The position numbers were made by a program, and so were the translations under genes. Positions 33,315 to 42,770 of a stretch of DNA of 64,000 nucleotides are shown here, piece by piece. Below the pieces are notes generated by a model. It saw nothing but the letters and a program-made list of their open reading frames with translations. It did not search any database and was not told the origin of the DNA. This DNA comes from Symsagittifera roscoffensis (Eukaryota > Xenacoelomorpha > Acoela > Convolutidae), in assembly GCF_963678635.1 (NCBI RefSeq), contig NC_087067.1, positions 20,456,596 to 20,520,595 of the forward strand, read 5' to 3'. Positions within the stretch are counted from its first letter, which is position 1. Every line of letters starts with the position of its first letter.

Positions 33315-36300
33315 TCAAAATCTCCTGATTTCGTCTATCTTTCTCATGGGTTCTAGTTCCTCGGGTTCTTTCATGTTCACCCTCATCGGTTTACTTTGCT
33401 GCATATCCAGCAGTGCTAGCAAGAATATGGCTTTTGCTAGCTCATCGCCTTCCCTCAACATTTTAACACAGGTGTTTAATGCAGGTAATGAAATCTGCTC
33501 TATCAGGAATCGAATGAAACAGAGAGCGTCTCTCCGCTTCGCACACGCTACTGCTGCTCCCTCCTGGACTATCAGATCCCTCAGGTTCGTCATAAGGAAA
33601 ACCTTTTCCTCTTTTGATCTCTTCCTTTCTTCTGAGTCATATTCTTCGCGAGTCAGTCCCATCATGCACCAGGCGAACCTGAGTTGTAACTCTGTTCTTA
33701 CGTAAGGTACTGCCACGAGAGCATGTATTCTTGGCGTAGTCCTCATTTCTTCTTCGAAATACCTCAACACTACTGCTTTCCATGGAAGGCTCACTAACTG
33801 CTCGATCGTTTCCGCCTGTATGTCAGACGACGCCAAAGTCCCGTACGCCTTCTGCTTGAGGGTGGTGCCTTGCAACATCGTTTCCAGATAACCCTCCATG
33901 GCTTTTTCGTCTTCCAGGGCCATTACATACCCTCTAGCCGAGTTTCGGTATTCTAACATCTCCATGTATCCACCGGTGGGTTCATCTATTGACACAGTCT
34001 CCGACACTGTCAGTCAGTTTTATTCCACTGGTGTTAGTTGTCCTGCGACACTTCCCTTTCCATGATTCATGGGAGATGGCTTGAAGTCTTTCATTTTGCT
34101 CTCTCCACATTGGCTGAGTATTTCCATTTCTAAGGTTGCTCCAGTCAGAGTGCGGTCACTCCTTTTGGATTTATAACCGGTTGACTTTATCCCCGCCATG
34201 AGAATGGGTGGCACCATCGCTATATCAGTTAACATTCTATCTGTGCCAGACAATTGATAATCACCTTGCCCCAAATCCATGACCTCCTCAACTCGTTTCC
34301 TTTTCGCTGAGTTACCAGCTTTCATCGATATTTCTGAATCCACTTTCGTCTTTCCAATTCTCCTCGGCATCACTCTGCTGCCTAACTTCATTTTCATCGC
34401 ATTGATTTTATCAATCACCATTTTTGATCGCATCGTCCCTCTCCTGGTTCTTGACAGGTACACCACCTCTCCTTCATCGTCCTGCGGTGTCATCTTGATG
34501 GGAGAATTATCTTCACTCTCATCATTGGCTGAGTCGATCAACAACTCACTCAGTCTCCCTTCACACTCATCAAGCTTGTCAAGTACTTCTCTCATCAAGG
34601 GTTGATTGAGACCCGTTTTTAGAATAGACTGGGTCCCATAGCTTTGAACCACGGTCCAGACTTCTTCCATAAACGCCACTCTGTCCAGTTTGCATCCCGT
34701 CCTACTCTCGTGGTCTCGGTGATGTACTTCCCATTCTTCTTCGGGCAGCGTTCCCAAGAAAGGTACTCTGGTTGAAGCCTCTATTCTTCTCCTCCGAGGT
34801 GATTCCATGAGGATTCTCTGGTCGTTATTTCTTGAATTGCCAGGAGAGCTGCTCTCCGGCAAATTCCGTTTCATTTCCATAAAGGCTGACGGAGGCTCCA
34901 AAGTCGAGATGCCTTCATCCGCTGGCTCAGTCGTTTCCAACGTGTCTGCATTATTCTCAAGATCACTGAAGATATTGAAATCCATGCTGGATGTTCCTCT
35001 TGTCGATGCCCTGTCGTCTTCCCCACCAGCTTGATCTTGTTGCATGGGTTCTTCGGTTTGACGGCTTCCACCCTGTCCGTCATTTCCTTCAGACTTATCC
35101 TTGTTCGAGCTCGATGGTCCTTTTTCATCATTGTCGGCTTCTTCCTGGAATCTCGGTATGAGCAATGTACCGGCCGATTTATCTTCCTCTTCTCCATGGA
35201 CCACTTTGATTTCTTCGCAGCCGAAGGGTGCTAGGAAGGTTCTCGTCTGCAGTATTCCTCCCACTTTCATCTCCTGTTTTACGCTAGTCAGGATTAATGA
35301 GGCTCCAGGCAATTCGATCCTGCCTCTCATCCTCATCGGAGCTAAGCTTAATCCCTTCCATTCCTCATCAAATCTTCCAGGCTTGGGAGTCGCGGCGTTG
35401 CTTATTCGCCTTCTCGTCGCTTGATCCGTGTATGCAAATCGCGTGTACTGTAACACGGCGGCATTTCTCCCTACAAAGTATGGATCCATCGTTCCCACGA
35501 AATTCCCTACTCTCCTTTCATTGGTTTCGAATGCTCTCAACCTAGGAGTTTGTACCACGGAGACTGCTCCGAGGAACATCCTTCTTATCAGAGGGAATTC
35601 AGGGATTGCCTGCGGCAGCTTCTTGTAATCGCCCCAGTCCTTCGTCTCTTCTCTCACTTTGTGATATGCTGCAGTGAGACGAGGCACTCTGGTTATTTCA
35701 CCATTCGTTTTATCATAGGGTCTCAGATTCCAAAGCTTTGGAAACACCTCGATGTGTCCTCTTTCTACTTCTCCCATGCGATCACGGAAGTGATCGTCAA
35801 AATTGATGACTGTCATCTCTGGCTCCGATATTTTCGCAAATAACAGATCTTCACTCATGAGCTCCCGTAATGTGTGCTGCTCACACCAGTTCAGTGTACT
35901 ACCGTCCACTGCCGATATGAGGTTCAGGTGCAGCACCGACCTCCTATATGCTTCCACTTTAACGTCAGGGAACGCAAACGTGACTGCTGGTCCATAGATC
36001 ACTGTCACGAACTCCGTGACTCCTCTGATCAGCGCCAAGGGATCGGTTCTCATAGCCAAGCTCAGATCAGTCAACAGCGGCATGCCTCCAACATGTCGTC
36101 TAACATCTTCCTCTCTTTCAATCGTCTCGTCTTCTCCCGTTCCAAAGCGATTTTGTTGTAAGAGATATTGGATAAGAGTGTGTCTCAGATCTCTTATCTT
36201 GTTCCACGAGTCCGTGGATTTCTTCATATCCAAGTTCCTCACTCTCTCTTTCATCTGCTCTGGACAACGTGCCAGTTTCATTAGTCCTCCCAAGTTTCCG

Positions 36301-39300
36301 TGGGTAATTTCGATCAATGTCAGAAGTCCATCTAGCCGCAGGTTCTGTATTCCATCGGTGGGCAGTATCGCCGGTCTTTTCACGAAGCTCTCCGCCCCAA
36401 ATGTCACGAACAAGGCTATTAGTTCCACTATCGATACTCTCACTACTGCTTGGAGTAATTCCTTTATCAAATAGTGCGGGACTTTCGGGTAAACTTTTGC
36501 CAAGAAGGACGCGGTCCATCCGGCTCCCAACCCTTCTAGCATGCTGTCTGTCTTTTCAAAGCCCTCCTGTCCTTTCACTTCCTGGGTCCAGAAGGTTTCC
36601 AGAGTAATCTGACACATTCTGTTTACAAAATCAGCGGTCTTTTCTCCGGCATTTTCCGCCAGGTTCACTTCCTCCAACAAGTAGGCATGTATCTTCGTGA
36701 TCATCACTGGGCCTTGCTCAAAAGCATCTGCACCCAATGCTGCTACTCTAGGGTTCAGGTGTAGCCACTGGTTGGCTTCCCGCTTGGTTCTCAGAACCAT
36801 CGCCTCCAGATGAGCTCTCGTCTCCACTGAATTTTTCCTTCTTGTGTCTTCACCTGCCACTTCCATTGCTCGGAACCATAAGTCGTTGGACATTGCCGTG
36901 ATCACTCGATGGTCGTCGTCTATTCCCGGTTTCAGTTTGAGTTGTCGACTGAAATTGGACAGTTCCAACCCCAGCACTTCGTCCAACACTAACATGTGTA
37001 GCGCGTGGTCCTTGAACCCTCTCATCGCGTTTGAGATATCTGACCACACTGCAGGCAGTTCAGCCTTAAGTGGCCTCAGGTTCTCCATTTCTATCAGGCG
37101 ATTCGGGGCTGATATGATCACATCATATTTTCCTTCCGAGAGTAAGGCCACAATTGCATACACGAATTTCAGTCCATCCGGGAGATGTGCATATCCCGGA
37201 GACAACGCGAATACTACTCTCAATGCCACTTTATTGAATGACCCCTCCTTCGTTGCATCCACCACTTCACCCATCGACTCAAGGATGTCTTTTATCGCTG
37301 GCCATACAGCGTTCTCTGTTGTTGTAGGATCTCTGAGCCTGCTCAGAAAACCTCTACTGTGTAGATGGTCATTGATGCCAGCAAACACAATCGTAATTGG
37401 ATTCATGTCCGTCTGCCTTTGTACCCCTATAGCCAAAGATACTGATTGCAGTAGGTCCAGGTCGACCGCTGCCAACATTATGACGTCCGGCCAAAACAAA
37501 GACTTGGAAGTGTACACGAACTCTGAATTCGCTACTACCATAATCTTGGCCTTCCTCATCTCTGCTTTGTCATAGGCGGCGAAGATGGTTTCACCTTTCT
37601 TTATCGCTGTCAATCCGCCATATCTCTGGGCATCACCATCTTGGTTCACTAGTTTTGGGTACACTCTTTCCTTCACATGACCATGGGGTGTCGTCAGCTG
37701 CCTGAATATCTTCACGTGTTGTCCAATCGGCGCTCTCGTCGTCAGGAATCTTCCTGGTCTCTCTTCACGATTCCCCTCATCATGGTTCAACCTCACATCT
37801 TGCAACGGTCTCGCATTCACTGGTCCCATCGTGTTGTTAGAGGGCAGTCCCTCCAAGTCAGCAAATCTCAAGGCCGTCGTGGAGCTGAAATTTATGCTAG
37901 CGGCTATCAACCAGTCTACGCCGGTTATCGAGTACAATCTGCTGACGGATAGCATCGCTCCATTCAGCATCCTCCTTGCATCTTCGATGAAGCTTACTCT
38001 CTGGAGATCCAGCTTCATCAGTTCGTCTTTGTATATATGCCAGGGAGACGGTATGGGTCTCGACCACATCAATGAGCCTCTGCTCGGTCTCTCCTCTCGA
38101 CTGGTACTCGTCGTCTCCGATCTAGTGTCCGATCTAGATGTGCCTGCTGTCTCTTCGATTGGGTTGACAGGTCCTATTCTTCTCCTAGGATGAATAGTCC
38201 TCCTCATCGGCGCTTCTCCCAATCGATCCTGTACGTCTGTTCTTCGACCCGGTTCGCTGGAGCTTTGTTGCCTGTAGTTCGTGACGGCCGGGACCGTACC
38301 CAAGCGTGTTTCCAAGCTAGGAGGCACAAAGGTGGTAATCACCGCGTCACTCACTGTTCCTTCTTCCTTCAGCACTCCTGTGTCAAAGAGTTCTGCTTCC
38401 AGCTCGTCCAACCGCTCTTGGAAGACTCGATTCAACCAAGCTTGTCCTTCAATACTGTCGAAGTGGATGCCGTCTGTGGTCAGTCTGGCCTGATCCATGG
38501 CTCTCAACCCATGTTCGATGTCCATGCGGATCATTCTTCCGGCATTTCGACTTGCTAGGTTCCTCAAGATGTTGTTCCATCTTACGAAACCCTCGTTGTG
38601 CCTTCTTCCTGAGGCTGTCAGGCTTCTCGCGTTCATTGGCACAGTGCAAACGGTCAGTACCGCGCAACTGAATTTCTGCCAGAGGATAGTAAACAAACAC
38701 ACCATCATTGAATCCCATAGTGCTTCCTGCTCGTCTGAACCTCTGGAGATGTCATTCGTCCCAACTAAGATCATCACATTGGGAATCTTCCCTGGATTCA
38801 TCAGTTCCACCATCCGATATAATTGGGCTATCGTCGCTCCTCCAAAGGCCATCACCGTGGTGACCCACGAGGTCCTCAAATTTGACAGCACTCTGACCAA
38901 GCTGTCTCCCAGTATCAGATGAGATGTCCCGAGTGGTGGTTGCTGCAGGTTCACAGCTGGGCTCCAGGTAGCTCGATTGAAGCAGGCCCTCGGATCTGTC
39001 TCCGGAACTCCCGTGAAATTATATTTCAATTGATTATTCTTCTGCACGTCTATTATGCGAGACACTTTCTTCGCTGGCATCTTTCGTACTTTCCTCTCTG
39101 GGATTCTGGAGCTCCCCATGAGTGGTGTCACGTTACTTATCCCTTGTCTGATCACGGTCTGTGAGAGTTGTACTCTGCCCGTATCGTCAATCGTTCCATA
39201 GGGTGCAGTCACCCCGGAACCTGGCGCATTCTTGTTAGCGACCAGTCGTTCAGCTGTCTCTATCAGTTTCCTCACTGTCTGTTCTACGACGGGGTCACCC

Positions 39301-40133
39301 AAGGTGTCACTAGGATTCGGGATTGTTACTCGATTTGTCTCTGCTGGGGGCTGTGTCTCCGTTGTTTGACTCATTTCTCGAGGCGTCAAGAGCTCCATCG
39401 GGGACTGCCCACGAGGAATATCCCTTACAGGTATCACTTTCTCCACGGCCGTTGTCAACGCCACCTGCTCCGATCGCTTTTTGTATTCCTGCCTTAAGCG
39501 CTCAATCTCTTGACCCTGCTTTTTGTTGCAGTCTTCAAACAACTTTCTCCACATGTCCCGATCTTCCTCCATCTGGAGCATGCTTCTGGTCATCTCGTCC
39601 AGCTCCTTCTTCGTACTTTTCAGTTCATCGTTCATCTCGTCCAGATCTTGCATGGTTTGGTTCGTCTGAACCTCCTGTCCTACTTTCGCCCTTTTTGGTG
39701 GCACAGCTGCTCTCAGTGGTGAACCAGACGAGGTCGCCTCGCTGTTCATCTCCCGATGCATTCTCGTCAGCCCAGGTTTGGGCTTGGAGGGCATTGGCAT
39801 CTCACCTGGTTGGTAAGTCCTAGAACTTCCCAATCGAGGCTCATTCGCCAAGTCACTCCCTGAGAGAGCCCCGTTTCTCCACCTCATCACTCTCATGTTC
39901 GGGCGGTCTAGTACTCCTCTTTCTCCATATGCTGCCATCAACAGGACTTCCGTGGGGCAGTCCCCACTGTTGTCGTGCCCCAAGATGTTGATCAGGGCGG
40001 TCAGCAACATGACTACCTCTGGGTCCTCCAGAGCGAAGTCTCGATCGATCAGCCGACGATAGATCGCATCTATCATCGGTCCTACATATGACTCTGCCAG
40101 GTCCATCAATTGATCCAAGTTGAAGTTTTCCAT
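33315..40133 (-). CDS. Giant-element ORF3, about 2,270 codons, SGNH hydrolase
   Basis: Starts MENFNLDQLM at 40133. Residues about 160-225 are a coiled coil. Residues about 405-560 are an SGNH/GDSL hydrolase with every catalytic block: GDSL (Ser 411), GG (431-432), GTND (Asn 460) and DGIH (Asp 554, His 557). Residues about 860-1075 look like a second SGNH-like domain (VVANSEFVY, VFAGINDHL, GIDDDH) with poorer motifs. The rest is unrecognised; residues about 1650-1800 are acidic and Ser/Gln-rich, and a basic KRKR follows near 1950. In copy 1 a TAA (34020-34022) and a TGA (34014-34016) break the frame after residue 2037, but it stays open in the same frame to TGA at 33315. Copy 2 lacks these two stops. 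SGNH enzymes hydrolyse esters; the substrate here is unknown. Confidence 0.8.
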
Positions 40134-40531
40134 TCTATTCTTTCAAGTTTGATTTGATTCGATTCGATATTTGACTCAAGTGAGTTATTAAATGATCAAT
40201 CAGGATCTAGAAAAGAAGTCACAAATATCACACTTGTCTGTTTCACCTTAACATATATCGTTAAAATTTGCTTAAAAACAGTTCAGATAAAAATATATTT
40301 ATCCTAAAATTTATTAAAATCAATTGGTTTCTAAAATTTTGGAATTCGACCTAAGATTGGACAGTCCAAACTTTGGATCTGTTCCCAAGATCGTCATTTA
40401 GTTGTTCATGGTCACTAACCCCTACTTACCCATGATCTTAATAACCTAACATATAACATAACATAACATAACACACATATCACATATTACATACAACTTA
40501 GTCTTTGGCCTAACACTCTCTCGCACATCAC
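40134..40531 (-). other. AT-rich gap between pol and ORF3
   Basis: About 400 bp, markedly AT-rich beside GC-richer coding sequence, with short ATAAC/CATAACATAA repeats near 40450-40480. It may hold a promoter, splice acceptor or re-initiation signal for ORF3; I see no decisive site. Confidence 0.5.
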
Positions 40532-41971
40532 TCAGCCTATACTTAAGTAATATTTCTTATGTAGATATACTTGTATGTTCGTATCAGAGAATATCACGTG
40601 TACAAGCGCGTACAATTCCCGAGGATGCAGTCTTCCTCTGTTTGGATCGTACACTGGAAGCGAGAGCTCCTTCACGTCCATTTCGACAAGGAAGTCCCTC
40701 AGCCTCGTCAAAGACAAGACTAGGTTCTCTGGGTCCACGTGCTGCTTCTCCGTCGCCCTCGTTACCAAGAATTACAAGTACTTTCCCGGTATCTGCGACA
40801 CCGCCGGAGGTAAGGCTGCTACGCCCCCTATCCCTGGTCTTTGCTTCCAAAGGAATTCCACGTTTTTGTATTCCCTCTTAAAATCTGCCGCTAGCGCTGT
40901 CCTAAAACTCATGTCTGCGGTGATCGCTATCGCACATGTTCTGTTTGTGAGTATGAAATCACTGTCTGTTAGTATTATGTTACTTGAATATTCATTTGGT
41001 AAGTTAAAATATGACTCAACTACCCTGTCTATGTCAGGTTTCTTAGGCTCTTCGCCTGTTTCTGCTTCTAAGTCTCCTGTTTCTCTTGCTATTCTTAATT
41101 TGTTTATTATCAAGTTTTCAGTGTGGGTATGTCCTACCCCCACTCCCCGGACAAAAACATCCATCGACGTCCCCGTCGATCGTATACCGGGTATCAAGTC
41201 AAGGTTAGAAGCTGGGATGAGTAGTCGTCCTTCCTGGGCAGCCCAGGAAGGATCATCTCGTTCGGTCTTGATGTATTTCATGCTTTCACGATCTACGTCT
41301 TGAATCATGACACTGGTCTCCTCAGGATCCGAGGTCGTTTCATTCAGCCACTCTAAGACACGCAGGTTCGTCAAGTCTTGTTCGTAAGACTGCTGTTGCT
41401 CGTCGTCGAATTCTACCTCGGTTTTTGACCAGTCGTCAACCCACTCATCGTCGTGATCATCGACTATGTCAATGTCTTGTGACACAGTTATTTCCTCTAG
41501 ACCCACTACTTCCTCCACTATCTTCTTTAGATCTATCCTATCCACTACAAAGTCGTCACCGTAAGGATTGTATTTCTTTCTTGGTCTCATCCCATCCTTC
41601 TGACGAGTCTGTATGGTGAACGGAAGATCCGGTTCCAAGTTCTTGCTAACCTCTATCTGTTCGGGATCCTGCCAATCTTCCTCTGCGTAGGGTAAGGTTT
41701 CATCGTCCGCTTCGATCTGTTCGTTTGGATCCAGGTCCAGCGGTGTATCCGTACTTTCCTCTACGACTTCGTTTCCATCGTTCTTCTCCCTGGTGCCTTT
41801 TTCATTGACCTCACAAGCAGGATCCATCATTAGATAATCCCCTTCTTCCATGTCTGCAGGTATACACCAGTCTTCTGTCGATGGATTGTGTGGATTTATA
41901 TTCTCGTAGTGGGCGGCTCGGCCAGTACTCAGTCTATAAAAGCGTCCCTCCTGATGCACCTCTGTAATCAT
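40532..41971 (-). CDS. Pol C-terminus: GPY/F-type tail, acidic linker, macro-like domain
   Basis: Continues integrase after a one-base frameshift in an A run near 41990. The first residues complete a chromatin-binding-like GPF module. A long acidic linker follows (residues about 40-270). The last about 170 residues, across an in-frame TAA at 40772-40774, resemble macro domains of the OARD1/TARG1 (Poa1p-like) type: DFKREYKN, GIGGVAALPP, then on the far side LVTRATEKQHVDPENL, LRDFLVEMDVKELSLPV and VIFSDTNIQVYL, matching the family's strand-helix order. Macro domains bind or hydrolyse ADP-ribose on proteins or nucleic acids. The Gly-rich ligand loop and the catalytic GLD segment are not conserved here (SFRTALA; DPNRGRL), so activity is doubtful. 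I base this on remembered family sequences. Confidence 0.6.
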
Positions 41972-42743
41972 GAAGGGTCCCCTCCATTTTTAGGAGCTTT
42001 TTTGTCCCTTTTGGTGGTATAACGTTCTGGAATACCCATGAGTAGTCTCCCACCGAGTAAGCCTTTGCACCAGCTGCTTTCTTGTCGAATCTTTTCCTTT
42101 GCCTTGCCTGTGCCTGCTGAGTATTTCGTCTACACAAATCGTTCAACTCCTGTTGGCGTCTGATCACATCCCTCACGTAGACCTGTGGGGACGTTTTCTT
42201 TCCCTCATATTCTGGATAGAAGAAGGTTGAGGGTAAAGACTTTTCGTGTCCAGTTAGCATCATGTGTGGACTGACTCCAGTGGTGGAGTGTTGCGTGCTG
42301 TTACATGCTCCCATCACCTGTGGAAGGTATCTGTCCCAATCGGTCATGTACCTGGAACAATATACTCTCAGCATCGACACTAACGTCCTGTTCTGTCTTT
42401 CCACTAAGCCATTTGTCTGAGGGTGGTATGTCGTGGAGTGAGCCTGAGCGACCCGTGAGCGTCTCATAAGCTCTTTCGTAAGCTCTCCTACGAAAGCTGT
42501 TCCATTATCCGACTGAAACGTCATCGGACAACCATGTCTTGCTATCCACGTATTGATCAGGTGGTCGCATGTCTCTTCCGCCGAGGCAGTTATGCAGGGC
42601 ACAGCCTCTGCATACTTCGTGAAATGATCTATCATGACCAGCACCTGATTATAACCATTGTCTGTCAGGCATATCTTTTGGTGATCTATTTGCACCACCT
42701 CGTTGAATTCAGACGACTCGATCGATTGTAAAGGAAATCGCAA
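41934..42743 (-). CDS. Integrase catalytic core (DD35E) and GPY/F start
   Basis: Core with VVQIDHQK (first Asp), FQSDNGTAF (second Asp) and GLVERQNR (Glu), the last two separated by exactly 35 residues, as in Ty3/gypsy and retroviral integrases. YHPQTNGLVERQNRTL is highly typical of gypsy. It inserts the cDNA into the host genome. The upstream HHCC zinc finger is in the preceding frame segment, broken by a TAA at 42771-42773 that falls between the two final cysteines. The frame is lost again near 41990. Confidence 0.92.
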   Translation of the reverse strand: MRFPLQSIESSEFNEVVQIDHQKICLTDNGYNQVLVMIDHFTKYAEAVPCITASAEETCDHLINTWIARHGCPMTFQSDNGTAFVGELTKELMRRSRVAQAHSTTYHPQTNGLVERQNRTLVSMLRVYCSRYMTDWDRYLPQVMGACNSTQHSTTGVSPHMMLTGHEKSLPSTFFYPEYEGKKTSPQVYVRDVIRRQQELNDLCRRNTQQAQARQRKRFDKKAAGAKAYSVGDYSWVFQNVIPPKGTKKLLKMEGTLHDYRGASGGTLL

Positions 42744-42770
42744 CTTCCTTGGATCCTTGACCTGTTGGCA

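Noticed and set aside
33315-33317. Selenocysteine at the shared ORF3/ORF4 TGA
   Set aside because: No supporting SECIS-like structure could be seen and the neighbouring residues resemble no selenoprotein.
36844-37575. Long plus-strand open frames (up to 243 codons) opposite ORF3, and again at 62500-63231
   Set aside because: They are antisense shadows of a conserved minus-strand protein; they recur in both copies only because the DNA is homologous, and show no domain.
31192-40133. ORF3/ORF4 as an envelope protein
   Set aside because: No signal peptide, no furin-like site with fusion peptide, and no C-terminal anchor in ORF3; position alone is not enough.
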